DNA of 64,000 bases from NCBI RefSeq assembly GCF_000214175.1, contig NC_015564.1, positions 744,001 through 808,000 on the forward strand, written 5' to 3'. A program made the translations under genes and the position numbers. The DNA is from Hoyosella subflava DQS3-9A1 (GTDB lineage: Bacteria; Actinomycetota; Actinomycetes; Mycobacteriales; Mycobacteriaceae). Under the pieces are notes generated by a model. It made no database searches. It saw only the letters and a program-made list of their open reading frames with translations, and was not told the DNA's origin. Position 1 is the first letter of the stretch. Each line of letters starts with the position of its first letter. Below are positions 1 through 9,205 of the stretch, one piece after another.

Positions 1-848
1 CCACGCGGTATGTGTGTGGCGAACCGAGGGTCGGCAGCAAGTTCGGGCATGTTCATCGCGCGAGTTAGCCGCGTGAACATCGGATCGGCATTCGCCGCGA
101 TCACGATGTGGCGTCCCTCCTTCGTCGGATAGACGTTGCTCGGCGCGAGGCTCTTCAGGCTCGTGCCCGTCGGCTCACGGACAATGCCGAGCTTGTCGTA
201 GTCCGGAAGTGTGGATTCGAGCATCGCGAAGCAGCTTTCGAGGATTGACGCGTCCACGACCTGCCCTGTGCCACCGCGCGCGTCACGCCAGTACAGCGCC
301 ATCAGAAGTCCCTCGAAGGCGAACAGTGCCGCCAAGGTGTCCCCGAGTGAGATTCCGCAGCGCGGCGGGACTCCACCCGGGAAACCGTTGATGTAGCGCA
401 GGCCGCCCATCGCTTCGCCGACGCTCGCGAAGCCTGGCCGCGATGCGTAGGGTCCGGTCTGGCCGAAGCCGGAGATACGCACGATGATCAGCCCAGGGTT
501 GATCTTGTGTAGTTCCTCAGGTCCGATGCCCCAGCGTTCGAGGGTCCCTGGCCGGAAGTTCTCCACGATCGCGTCAGCATCCTTGACGAGTTCACGAAGC
601 ACGTCGCGGCCTTCGCTGGTGCTCAGGTCGACGGTAACCGACTTCTTGTTGCGGGCTATCACGGCCCACCACAAGCTGGTGCCGTCTACTTTCTTGCCCC
701 AGTCGCGCATGGGGTCCCCACGGCCGGGCGGTTCGATCTTGATCACTTCGGCGCCGAAGTCGGCGAGACGGCTACCAGTGAACGGGCCTGCGATGAGCTG
801 GCCCATTTCGAGGATGCGGACGCCCTGTAGCGGGGTTGTTTCGCTCAC
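1..848 (-). CDS. CaiB/BaiF-type CoA-transferase (partial, runs off the window)
   Basis: Class III CoA-transferase that moves CoA between carboxylic acids; cytosolic. The GTG start is at 848 and 282 codons are visible before the window edge, so the C-terminal part is missing. The N-terminus has the family pattern LEMGQLIAGPF, then LADFGAEVIKIEPPGRGD and the VDLSTSEGR stretch. The predicted catalytic aspartate, which forms the acyl anhydride, is Asp170 in SLGDTLAAL, matching position 169 of the formyl-CoA transferase family. The tGqvvDaSi block follows at about 193-202. Divergent from the cyd operon with 308 bp between them. The acyl substrate cannot be told from sequence. Confidence 0.9.
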   Translation of the reverse strand, partial: MSETTPLQGVRILEMGQLIAGPFTGSRLADFGAEVIKIEPPGRGDPMRDWGKKVDGTSLWWAVIARNKKSVTVDLSTSEGRDVLRELVKDADAIVENFRPGTLERWGIGPEELHKINPGLIIVRISGFGQTGPYASRPGFASVGEAMGGLRYINGFPGGVPPRCGISLGDTLAALFAFEGLLMALYWRDARGGTGQVVDASILESCFAMLESTLPDYDKLGIVREPTGTSLKSLAPSNVYPTKEGRHIVIAANADPMFTRLTRAMNMPELAADPRFATHIPR

Positions 849-1030
849 TGCCCCATTGTCCCCGACACAGGGGAGGGGGCCAATGGAAAATTGTCCGAGC
901 CAGCGCCCAGGATGAGGACTTCAGTCCCTTGCATTACGTGCCGAACGGCTCTGCCTGGCGGCGCCGAGCCGAGGGAAGAATTGGCGTCGTCCCGTTCCGG
1001 GAAGGCGCGGCGTGGGTGTGACCAACGTCT

Positions 1031-1067
1031 ACTACAGCGTGTAGTGACTACTACCTCTAGTAGTAGT
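1031..1067. promoter_or_regulatory. Two tandem palindromes upstream of cydA (operator candidates)
   Basis: The 308-bp gap 849-1156 holds no gene, but it contains two palindromes. The first is ACTACA / TGTAGT at 1031-1036 and 1040-1045 with a 3-bp spacer. The second is ACTACTAC / GTAGTAGT at 1047-1054 and 1060-1067 with a 5-bp spacer. Their centres lie about 19 bp apart, close to two helical turns. They sit about 100 bp upstream of the cydA start. The TACA-TGTA core resembles BlaI/CopY-family operators; that assignment is an inference. Confidence 0.6.
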
Positions 1068-1156
1068 ACCGTCTTTTGCATGGCCGAGTAGTGCCGGTAG
1101 TTCTCGGTCGCACCTTCCAACCGCCAGGGCTGGTCCGCCCTAGTTTGGAGTACGCC

Positions 1157-2656
1157 GTGAACAGCCTGGAAGCGCTGGATGTCGCTCGGTGGCAATTCGG
1201 GATCACAACCGTCTACCACTTCATCTTCGTCCCGCTGACGATTGGCCTGGCGCCACTCGTCGCCGTGATGCAGACGATGTGGATGGTCACCGGCAAAGAC
1301 CACTGGTACCGGCTAACGAAGTTCTTCGGCAAGCTTTTCCTGATCAACTTCGCACTCGGTATCGTGACCGGCATCGTCCAGGAGTTCCAGTTCGGCATGA
1401 ACTGGAGCGAGTACTCACGGTTCATCGGTGATGTATTCGGTGCGCCGCTCGCGCTCGAAGGACTCGCTGCCTTCTTCATCGAATCGACGTTTCTCGGGTT
1501 GTGGATCTTCGGCTGGGGGAGATTGCCACGACTCGTGCACCTCGCGACGATCTGGATGGTAGCGATCGGGGTCAACGCGTCGGCGTACTTCATCATCGTT
1601 GCCAACTCGTTCATGCAGCACCCCGTCGGTGCCGTGTTCAACGAGGAAACGGGACGCGCAGAACTCACCAGCATCTGGGAGCTTCTGACGAATCCCACGG
1701 CACTCGCGGCCTTCCCGCACACCATCGCCGGCAGCTTCCTCACCGCCGCGACGTTTGTCGCCGGTGTCGGTGGCTGGTGGATGGTACGCAGGATGCGCCA
1801 GGCGAAGACTGCGGCACCCGAGGAAGCGGCGGAGTACGAAGAAGAAGCCCGCACGATGTGGCGGCCGGTTACTCGTCTCGCTCTTGGGGTGATGATCGCC
1901 TCGGGCTTCGCGCTCGCTGTCACGGGGGACATCCAGGCCAAGCTCATGTTCGAGCAGCAGCCGATGAAGATGGCCTCAGCTGAGGCACTGTGCCACACCG
2001 AACGTGGCGCGGAGTTCTCGCTCCTCACTATCGGCGACCACAACAATGACTGCGAAAACGTGCGGCATATCCTCGCCGTGCCTGGGTTGACCTCCTTCTT
2101 GGCGACAAATGACTTCAACGCAGAACTCATGGGTGTGGTCGAGCTGCAGGAGATGTACTCGGAGCGTTACGGGGAGGCCAATTATCAGCCCAACCTGTTC
2201 ATCACCTACTGGTCATTCCGGCTGATGATCGGTCTCGCGTTTGGTTCGGCGGCACTCGCTCTCGCAGGCCTGTGGGTGACGCGCCGTGGACGCGTCCCGG
2301 ACCAGGAGTGGTTCGGCAAGCTGGCGATCTTCGCGATCCCGACACCGTTCCTCGCGAACAGCTTCGGCTGGATCTTCACGGAAATGGGACGACAGCCCTG
2401 GGTTGTGGTGCCCAACCTGACAGGTGTCGACCAGGTCCGTCTCATGACGGCTGACGCGGTGTCGAACCACTCCGCCGGGTTGGTGCTTGCCTCGCTCATC
2501 ACCTTCACGCTGGTGTACGGCGCGCTCGCGGTCGTCTGGTTCTATCTGCTCCGGCGTTACGTCCTGGAAGGGCCGCTCGAACACGATAAGCATCCGCACA
2601 AACACGACGACGATGAATCTGGCGATGACGTGAAACCGTTGTCGTTCGCCTACTAA
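1157..2656 (+). CDS. cydA: Cytochrome bd quinol oxidase subunit I
   Basis: Catalytic membrane subunit carrying haems b558, b595 and d; oxidises quinol and reduces oxygen at high affinity. The 499-residue product starts VNSLEALDVARWQFGITTVY and has the conserved haem-ligand region TTVYHFIFVPLTIG, the GMNWSEYSRFVG-like block (GMNWSEYSRFIGDVFG), SFMQHPVGA with a second haem histidine, and MGRQPW near the C-terminus. It ends in PLSFAY as in mycobacterial CydA. The Q-loop is of the short type. A GTG start at 1157 is chosen because GGAG lies 7 bp upstream; an upstream TTG at 1076 adds 27 unconserved residues. First gene of cydABDC. Confidence 0.97.
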   Translation: MNSLEALDVARWQFGITTVYHFIFVPLTIGLAPLVAVMQTMWMVTGKDHWYRLTKFFGKLFLINFALGIVTGIVQEFQFGMNWSEYSRFIGDVFGAPLALEGLAAFFIESTFLGLWIFGWGRLPRLVHLATIWMVAIGVNASAYFIIVANSFMQHPVGAVFNEETGRAELTSIWELLTNPTALAAFPHTIAGSFLTAATFVAGVGGWWMVRRMRQAKTAAPEEAAEYEEEARTMWRPVTRLALGVMIASGFALAVTGDIQAKLMFEQQPMKMASAEALCHTERGAEFSLLTIGDHNNDCENVRHILAVPGLTSFLATNDFNAELMGVVELQEMYSERYGEANYQPNLFITYWSFRLMIGLAFGSAALALAGLWVTRRGRVPDQEWFGKLAIFAIPTPFLANSFGWIFTEMGRQPWVVVPNLTGVDQVRLMTADAVSNHSAGLVLASLITFTLVYGALAVVWFYLLRRYVLEGPLEHDKHPHKHDDDESGDDVKPLSFAY

Positions 2657-2671
2657 GCGGGGAAACCGACC

Positions 2672-3706
2672 ATGGAACTCACCACACTCTGGTTCATTCT
2701 CATCGCCTTCCTCTTCCTCGGCTACTTCGTGCTCGAAGGGTTCGACTTCGGCGTCGGCATGCTCATGCCGTTTCTGGGCCGCAAGTCCCGGATGAACGCG
2801 GACAAGCGACGGCGGGCCACGCTCAACACAATCGGACCTGTGTGGGACGGCAACGAGGTCTGGCTGATCACCGCTGGCGGCGCGCTGTTCGCGGCCTTCC
2901 CTGACTGGTACGCGACCTTGTTCTCCGGCTTTTATATCCCGCTGCTCCTCATTCTGCTTGCCCTCATCTTCCGCGCGGTGGCTATCGAATTCCGCGGCAA
3001 GATCGACGACGACCAGTGGCGCGCGCGATGTGATGCGGGCATCATCATCGGGTCATGGTTGCCCGCGATCTTGTGGGGCATGGTCTTCGCGGCCGTTGTC
3101 AGCGGCACCCCTATCGACGAGAACAAGCAAATCACGAACATGTGGGAAGCGTTCTTGAGCCCCTACGCAATCCTCGGTGGCATCACGACCACAATGCTCT
3201 TCCTCCTCCACGGGGCGGTATTCGTCGCTCTCAAGACGGGCGGGGAAGTACGGGCGGACGCGATCAAAGCCGCGGGACTCCTCGCTCCAGCAACGTTGCT
3301 CGTCGCCGGAGGGTTCGCGGTATGGACGCAACTTGCCTACGGATCGACGCTGACCTGGGTATTCACCTGGGTGGCAGCGATCGGCCTGATCGTCACCGTT
3401 GTGATGACGGCGAGGCAGCGCGAGGGGTGGACCTTTGTCGCCACCTTCATCACCGTTGCCGCAGCGACAGCGCTGCTTTTCGGTTCGCTGTTCCCTGACG
3501 TCATGCCATCCTCACTGAACCCCGAGTGGAGTCTCACGGTTGCGGAAGCCGCGTCCTCGCCGTACACGCTCAGGGTCTTGACATGGGCCGCAGCGTTCCT
3601 CGCGCCGGTCGTCATGATTTACCAAGGCTGGACGTACTGGGTGTTCCGCAAACGGATCACCACTGAGCAGATCCCGCCGTCCATCGGGCTGAAGATGCGG
3701 CGATGA
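2672..3706 (+). CDS. cydB: Cytochrome bd quinol oxidase subunit II
   Basis: Second integral-membrane subunit of the bd oxidase (344 residues), needed for assembly and for shielding the haem groups of CydA. The N-terminus MELTTLWFILIAFLFLGYF and the block YFVLEGFDFGVGML are diagnostic for CydB, followed by GPVWDGNEVWLITAGGA. About eight or nine hydrophobic segments are spread along the chain. It starts 15 bp after cydA with a GGGGA ribosome site and its stop overlaps the cydD start by 4 bp (ATGA), so the four genes form one transcription unit. Confidence 0.97.
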   Translation: MELTTLWFILIAFLFLGYFVLEGFDFGVGMLMPFLGRKSRMNADKRRRATLNTIGPVWDGNEVWLITAGGALFAAFPDWYATLFSGFYIPLLLILLALIFRAVAIEFRGKIDDDQWRARCDAGIIIGSWLPAILWGMVFAAVVSGTPIDENKQITNMWEAFLSPYAILGGITTTMLFLLHGAVFVALKTGGEVRADAIKAAGLLAPATLLVAGGFAVWTQLAYGSTLTWVFTWVAAIGLIVTVVMTARQREGWTFVATFITVAAATALLFGSLFPDVMPSSLNPEWSLTVAEAASSPYTLRVLTWAAAFLAPVVMIYQGWTYWVFRKRITTEQIPPSIGLKMRR

Positions 3707-5358
3707 AACCGTTCGATCCCCGGCTCTGGCGACTCTCAGCACCGGTACGCCCGTACCTGGTACTGACCGTCGTCATGGGAGTCGTCACCGCGGCGACAGT
3801 GATTGTCATGGCTCTGATGATCGCGACCATTCTCGCGGGCGTTGTCACGGATCCGGCGCGCAGGGTGCCTTCGGTGTGGATCTGGGAACTCTCGGTACTC
3901 GCGGGAGCCGTGCTTGTGCGAGCGGCCGCGATGTGGTTGCACACCAGGTTCGCGCATCGCAGTTCTGCCGCTGTTATCCGCGATCTGAAAATGGACGTGC
4001 TGCGTGCCGTGGCGGCGATGCCCCCACGGGACCGAGCGGCCGTTCGTGACGAGACCGCGACGGTAGTGACTCACCGGAATGGTGGACTCGACGGGCTAGG
4101 TCCCTACCTCACGGGTTACCTGCCCGCACTGGCTCTGGCCGCGATCGTGCCACCTGCGGTGCTCGTGGTTATCGCGGTGCATGACATCACGTCCGCGCTC
4201 ATCATCTTCTTCACCCTGCCGATCATTCCGACATTCATGATCCTCATCGGACTGCTGACGCGCGGAAAGTCACGGGCAAAGCTCCGCTCGATGTCGCAGT
4301 TATCGGCGCAACTGCTGGACTTGATCGCGGGTCTGCCGACGTTGCGCTCGCTGGCACGGGAGCGCGGGCAAACCCAGCGCGTCCGAGAGCTAGGGGAGCA
4401 GCATCGCCACACCACGATGGCGTCGCTGCGGATCGCGTTCCTGTCGTCCATGGTGCTGGAGATGTTCGCCACTCTCTGCGTTGCCCTCGTCGCTGTCAGT
4501 GTGGGGCTGCGGCTCGTGTACGGAAACATGGAACTGCAGCCCGGGCTGGTCGCGCTGATTCTCGCTGCCGAGGTGTACCTGCCGCTGCGGATGGTAGGGG
4601 CGCAATTCCACGCGGCTGAAGACGGCGTGAGTGCCGCGGACAGGGCGTTCAGCCTGCTCGCTCCGCGCGCGACAACCAGGCCAGGCAGTCGCCAGCTGCC
4701 GAGCGGCCCGTACACCGTTGTCGTAGCCGGACTCCGAATGCGGGCCCGCGAAGGTTTCGCGCCGGACGGTTTCAGCGCAGAGTTCCGGCCGGGGGAGATA
4801 TCTGTCATCACCGGACCTAACGGCGCGGGGAAGACCACGGCCCTGCACGCGGTCCTCGGTCTCGTCACCCCTGATGGTGGCGCCGTGACAGTCAGTGGGT
4901 TTCCCGTTGCCGACCTGGATATCCAGCAATGGTGGGACCAAGTCGCGTGGGTGCCGCAAAAGCCTGTGCTCATCCCAGGGACCGTCCGGGAGAACCTTGA
5001 ACTCAACGGGCCGATCGACGACATCGCACGCGCTGCTGAGCAAACCGGTTTCGGGGAGGTTCTCGCGGAATTGCCCGATGGCCTCGAAACGCGCATCGGC
5101 ATCGGTGGCACTGGCCTGTCGCTGGGGCAGCGACAACGGCTCGCGCTGACGCGTGCCTTCGCTTCGGACGCGCGCGTGCTGATCGTCGACGAACCGACTG
5201 CACACCTAGATGACCTCTCCACCGACCGCATACTGGACGCAATGCGAGCCCGGGCAGCCACCGGAGCCACCGTGATCGCCGTTGCTCACCACGCACGTGT
5301 GCTGGCGGCAGCCGATCAGGTGACCACGCTGGGGGCTTCGGCAGGGAGGCTCGTATGA
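3703..5358 (+). CDS. cydD: Thiol reductant ABC exporter subunit CydD
   Basis: Half-transporter of the CydDC heterodimer, which exports cysteine/glutathione-type thiols and is required for bd oxidase assembly. Residues 1 to about 310 form the six-helix membrane domain; the ATPase domain follows with Walker A GPNGAGKTT at 371-379, signature LSLGQRQRLALTRAF and Walker B VLIVDEP. The signature is LSLGQ in place of LSGGQ, a mild departure. The 551-residue length is normal. It overlaps cydB and cydC by 4 bp each, implying translational coupling. In mycobacteria the order cydABDC is the same. Confidence 0.95.
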   Translation: MKPFDPRLWRLSAPVRPYLVLTVVMGVVTAATVIVMALMIATILAGVVTDPARRVPSVWIWELSVLAGAVLVRAAAMWLHTRFAHRSSAAVIRDLKMDVLRAVAAMPPRDRAAVRDETATVVTHRNGGLDGLGPYLTGYLPALALAAIVPPAVLVVIAVHDITSALIIFFTLPIIPTFMILIGLLTRGKSRAKLRSMSQLSAQLLDLIAGLPTLRSLARERGQTQRVRELGEQHRHTTMASLRIAFLSSMVLEMFATLCVALVAVSVGLRLVYGNMELQPGLVALILAAEVYLPLRMVGAQFHAAEDGVSAADRAFSLLAPRATTRPGSRQLPSGPYTVVVAGLRMRAREGFAPDGFSAEFRPGEISVITGPNGAGKTTALHAVLGLVTPDGGAVTVSGFPVADLDIQQWWDQVAWVPQKPVLIPGTVRENLELNGPIDDIARAAEQTGFGEVLAELPDGLETRIGIGGTGLSLGQRQRLALTRAFASDARVLIVDEPTAHLDDLSTDRILDAMRARAATGATVIAVAHHARVLAAADQVTTLGASAGRLV

Positions 5359-7037
5359 GGACGTTGTGGCGCGCATTGAGGCTGCTCGAGATCCCCGCCG
5401 GGCGGACGTGCCTCGCGATCGCTGCGGCGACGGTCACACTCGGCTCCGCGCTGACCCTTGCTGGCGTGTCAGCATGGCTCATCATGCGGGCATTCGAGAT
5501 GCCTCCCGTGCTCGACCTCACCGTCGCGGTGGTGGCTGTCCGTGCACTGGGAATCAGCCGCGGCGTCTTCCGATACCTCGATCGACTCGCAACTCACGAC
5601 CTCGCGCTGCGCGGTACCGTCGCCGCGCGCACCACGGTCTACGAACGGCTTGCAACTGGGCATCCCAGGGCTGCTCTCGGCGCGAGCCGTGGTGGCATGC
5701 TGGCGCGCACGGGAGAAGACATCGACACCCTCGGTGAGACGGTGGTGCGTGCGGTCGTCCCCGCTGCGGTCGCGGTCCTGCTCAGTCTCGCTGCGGTGGT
5801 GGCCCTTGCCGTGATCGCGCCGGCTGCAGCGCTGATACTCGCGCTCGCGCTCATCGCCGCGGGGGTGCTCGCGCCACTGCTCGCCGCGGGGGCAGCCCGA
5901 CTGCGGGAAGCCGAGGCCGATCGCTATCGCGGGGAGCACCGTGACGCTGCCATGAACGTCCTCGACCATGCTGCTGAACTGAAAGTCTCCGGACAGTTCG
6001 GGGCGGCGGTGCTACGGGCTGAGACTTCGTTGCACAACTCCGATCGCTCAGCAGACCGAGCTGCGGTTTCGTCTGCTGGCGCTGCCTCCGTGACCCCCCT
6101 CGCGGTCGGCGTTAGTGTCATCGGCGCGTTGCTCATCGGGATGAACCTCTATGCAACAGACAGCCTGTCGATCACCTCGCTCGGAATTCTGGTGCTGCTG
6201 CCGCTCGCTGCCTTTGAAGCAACATCAGCGCTGCCCGACGCCGCAGTGCACCTTTTGCGTGCTCGACAGGCGGCAGGACGTGTGATGATGCTGCTCGATG
6301 AGGCAACAAGCGTTACCGCAGAGGGTCAGGGTGGGCGCGCGCATGGGCACTCGATCGCCGCCCAGCAACTCCACTGCGGATGGGGTGGCACCGTTGCGTC
6401 AGGACCACTCACTCTGAACTGGCCAGAAGGCAGCCGAGTTCTCATCACCGGACCGAGCGGTGCCGGCAAGTCCACCCTTCTAATGACGCTTGCCGGGCTC
6501 ATACCGCCGGTTGGGGGGTCAGCTGCAGCGGGGGGTCAGCCGCTAGACGATTGGGACCCCGATACGCTTCGCCGGACAGTCACATTCTTTGCCGAGGACG
6601 CGCACATATTCGCGACGACGCTGCGCGACAACCTGCTCGTTGCCCGGCCGGACGCGACCCGTGAAAACATGGTGGATGCGATGCAGCGCGTCGGTCTGGG
6701 CGACTGGCTCAACGAATTGCCTGACGGCCTCGACACGGTGCTCGTCGGTGGGGATGAGGCGCTATCCGGCGGGCAGCGGCGAAGGCTGCTTCTTGCCAGG
6801 GCGTTGCTCTCCCCGGCCTCGGTGTTGCTTTTAGACGAGCCGACAGAGCATTTGGATGCAGATGACGCGGCTCGCCTCCTGGACGCGCTGCTCGATCGGG
6901 ACAGCGGCCTCGTCCACCACGACAGGACGGTCGTGGTGGTGTCACACCAGCGGCCGTCGAGGACTATCCGGGCGTCGCGGGACCTGGAATGCCACGACGT
7001 TACGGGCGCTCCTGATATCGCGCGAACGTCGCGGTGA
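5355..7037 (+). CDS. cydC: Thiol reductant ABC exporter subunit CydC
   Basis: Partner of CydD in the heterodimeric thiol exporter. The 560-residue chain has a membrane domain to about residue 310 with the helical block VTLGSALTLAGVSAWLI, then Walker A GPSGAGKST at 366-374, the signature LSGGQRRRLLLARALL and Walker B VLLLDEP. The start is ATGAGG at 5355, overlapping the cydD stop. The last 38 bp overlap the convergent EF-G-like gene, so both 3' ends are read in opposite directions without an obvious terminator between them. Confidence 0.95.
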   Translation: MRTLWRALRLLEIPAGRTCLAIAAATVTLGSALTLAGVSAWLIMRAFEMPPVLDLTVAVVAVRALGISRGVFRYLDRLATHDLALRGTVAARTTVYERLATGHPRAALGASRGGMLARTGEDIDTLGETVVRAVVPAAVAVLLSLAAVVALAVIAPAAALILALALIAAGVLAPLLAAGAARLREAEADRYRGEHRDAAMNVLDHAAELKVSGQFGAAVLRAETSLHNSDRSADRAAVSSAGAASVTPLAVGVSVIGALLIGMNLYATDSLSITSLGILVLLPLAAFEATSALPDAAVHLLRARQAAGRVMMLLDEATSVTAEGQGGRAHGHSIAAQQLHCGWGGTVASGPLTLNWPEGSRVLITGPSGAGKSTLLMTLAGLIPPVGGSAAAGGQPLDDWDPDTLRRTVTFFAEDAHIFATTLRDNLLVARPDATRENMVDAMQRVGLGDWLNELPDGLDTVLVGGDEALSGGQRRRLLLARALLSPASVLLLDEPTEHLDADDAARLLDALLDRDSGLVHHDRTVVVVSHQRPSRTIRASRDLECHDVTGAPDIARTSR

Positions 7038-9006
7038 ACTGCCCGCGGCCATGTGTCATCGAGCGCATTGCCACTGCGTAGTCGAGTAGCTCTCCCTGGG
7101 GCACCGAAGCGATTACGGCTGTAGTGCCGTTGTCGCCGGGTTCGGTTCCTTCGATCTGGCCGCGCCGCCTGGCAAGGTCAGCGAGAACATCGCCCTGCAG
7201 AGCGTCGGGCACAGTGACTTCGACGTGGAATATGGGTTCCAGCACCTTCGTGCCACCCCGTTCGATTGCCTCCTTCAGCGCGAGAGCCCCCGCCATCTTG
7301 AAGCTGAACTCGTCGGAGTCCACCGAGTGATGTTTGCCGTCGACGACGGTGGCGCGGATATCGACGAGGGGATAGCCTTCGCGGCCGCCACGCGCCATGG
7401 ATTCCGCGATGCCTTTCCCCACTGCCGGGATCAGAGACTTGGGGATCACCCCGCCACGAGTCTCATCGACGAACTCAAACCCGGAGTCACGGGGGAGCGG
7501 CTCGAAACGCACAGTCGCGACACCGAACTGGCCGTGTCCGCCGCTCTGCTTTTTGTGCCTGCCCTCGGCCTGCACAGCCTCTGCGAGCGTTTCCCGGTAC
7601 GCGACCTTCACTGGTTCAGTGTTCACGCTGATGCCGAACCGCCGGTGCAGGCGAGTGAGGGCGACCTGGACGTGCATATCACCCGAGCCCCTGATGACGA
7701 GTTGATGAGTTTCCTGGTCGCGATCTGCGTGCAGGGTGGGGTCGTCCCGGACCATTTCAGCGAGTGCCGTCGCGAGCTTTTCTTCGTCCCCGGTGCGCTG
7801 CGGCGTGACGGCGATTCCGTACACGGGCTGCGTATTCACCAATTGGTGCACCTGGAACGTCGAGCCCGCAGGTGCCAAGGTGTCGCCAGTAGCTACGTCG
7901 GACAACTTGATCGCCGCCACCATGTCACCCGCGCTGGCAACGCCGACGCTTGTGGTTTTACTTCCGAGAACTGTCAGCAGGTTGTGCACGCGTTCTTTAT
8001 TTCCGGTGCGCTGGTTTATCAGGACATCGTCCGCGTGCAGCGTGCCCGAAAGCAACTTCATCAGCGCGACCTGGCCGACGTACTCGTCGGTTTGAGTTTT
8101 GAAGACGTACGCGATTGTCGGGCCGTCCGCGGTGCACGGCAGTTGCACTGTCCGACCCGCTTTTTCCAGGGTGCGGGGCGGCACGTCATCGGGACTCGGT
8201 CCGAGGCGGCAAATAAAGTCAAGGAGCCGGTCCACCGCAATCATCTCTGTCGCGGAGCCACACAGCACTGGCCATAGGCTTGCGTTCGCGAAGCCCGACC
8301 GCAGCGCGCGGTCGAGTTCAGCGACAGTGATGTTTTCGCCGTCGAGGTAGCGGGCGACCAGTTCGTCTTCGATCTGGATGACGTCCTCGACCAGGTGTTC
8401 GTGTTCTGCGCGTTCGTGTTCCGCGATCTGCGGGGGGACTTCATCGCGCTCGACAGTCGTCCCCGTGTCATAAAAGAACGTGTGTTCAGTGAGAAGGTCA
8501 CAGACGCCGGTGAAGGCTCGCGCTTCTCCGACGGGCAGCTCGATCGGCTCCACGCCCTGGCCGAAATGCGCGCGGACATCCTCGACCGTCGCGTCGAACG
8601 AGGCACGATCCTTGTCCATCTTGTTGACGAAAATCAGTCGGGGAATGGACCGCTCGGCTGCGATGGCCCACATCATTTCGTCGCTTACCTGCAGGCCGCT
8701 CACGCCGTCAACGACGAAGACCGCCATGTCGGCCACCTGGAGCGCGATATCCGCATCACCGGCGAAGTCGATATAGCCCGGTGTGTCGAGCAAATTTATG
8801 CGGTAATCATCTGAATCGAATGACGCCAGGCCAAGCGTGAGGGATTGCGCCCGTTCGCGTTCCTCGGGCTGCGTATCGAGAGTAGTGTTGCCGTTTTCGA
8901 TGCGGCCCGGACGGCTGACGACGCCAGCTGCGAAGAGCAGCGCTTCGGCCAGGGAGGTCTTTCCGTTGCCCTGGTGGCCCACCAGCGCGACGTTGCGTAT
9001 GCGCAA
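7000..9006 (-). CDS. EF-G-like translational GTPase (EF-G paralogue)
   Basis: 668-residue member of the elongation-factor G family, likely a specialised paralogue rather than the housekeeping translocase, which normally sits with rpsL/rpsG/tuf. G1 is GHQGNGKT at 10-17, G3 DTPGYIDF at 74-81 and G4 NKMD at 128-131. The G3 histidine that activates water in canonical EF-G (DTPGH) is Tyr78. Domains II-V follow, with KKQSGGHGQFG and the C-terminal HGRGQFTATFARY. It resembles the mycobacterial FusA2 class. The start is a TTG at 9006; no ATG or GTG is available in frame and the GGGGAGG ribosome site lies about 16 bp away. Confidence 0.88.
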   Translation of the reverse strand: MRIRNVALVGHQGNGKTSLAEALLFAAGVVSRPGRIENGNTTLDTQPEERERAQSLTLGLASFDSDDYRINLLDTPGYIDFAGDADIALQVADMAVFVVDGVSGLQVSDEMMWAIAAERSIPRLIFVNKMDKDRASFDATVEDVRAHFGQGVEPIELPVGEARAFTGVCDLLTEHTFFYDTGTTVERDEVPPQIAEHERAEHEHLVEDVIQIEDELVARYLDGENITVAELDRALRSGFANASLWPVLCGSATEMIAVDRLLDFICRLGPSPDDVPPRTLEKAGRTVQLPCTADGPTIAYVFKTQTDEYVGQVALMKLLSGTLHADDVLINQRTGNKERVHNLLTVLGSKTTSVGVASAGDMVAAIKLSDVATGDTLAPAGSTFQVHQLVNTQPVYGIAVTPQRTGDEEKLATALAEMVRDDPTLHADRDQETHQLVIRGSGDMHVQVALTRLHRRFGISVNTEPVKVAYRETLAEAVQAEGRHKKQSGGHGQFGVATVRFEPLPRDSGFEFVDETRGGVIPKSLIPAVGKGIAESMARGGREGYPLVDIRATVVDGKHHSVDSDEFSFKMAGALALKEAIERGGTKVLEPIFHVEVTVPDALQGDVLADLARRRGQIEGTEPGDNGTTAVIASVPQGELLDYAVAMRSMTHGRGQFTATFARYQERP

Positions 9007-9148
9007 ATCGCCGATGATGTTCGCCTCCCCTCGGGAAGGAGTCCGTGAGTACTTCGACAGTACCGCTCACGGACGATCGGGATCAGGGGTCTTGAAAAAT
9101 TCCGTTGCCGGTCAGTCCAGGTCCAGGTACCTTCGCAAGTACACGAGG

Positions 9149-9205
9149 AAGGAGGTGGTCCAGAAGATGATTGGCTTTAGGACACGTGAGGTGGCTGTCC
9201 GCTAG
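9149..9205 (+). CDS. 12-codon leader-type ORF with a very strong ribosome site
   Basis: ATG at 9167 to TAG at 9203-9205 encodes MIGFRTREVAVR. The ribosome site AAGGAGGTGGTC at 9149-9160 matches the 16S anti-Shine-Dalgarno almost perfectly, unlike most genes in this window, and is 6 bp from the ATG. The stop codon is the first three bases of a stem (9203-9210 pairing with 9258-9265). There is no longer reading frame of the same phase that looks coding. I do not recognise a named family; the strength of the start and the fused RNA structure support translation. Confidence 0.5.
   Translation, partial: KEVVQKMIGFRTREVAVR

Noticed and set aside
7225-8277. 350-codon open frame opposite the EF-G-like gene
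   Set aside because: Exact antisense of conserved EF-G domains; no ribosome site and no family similarity.
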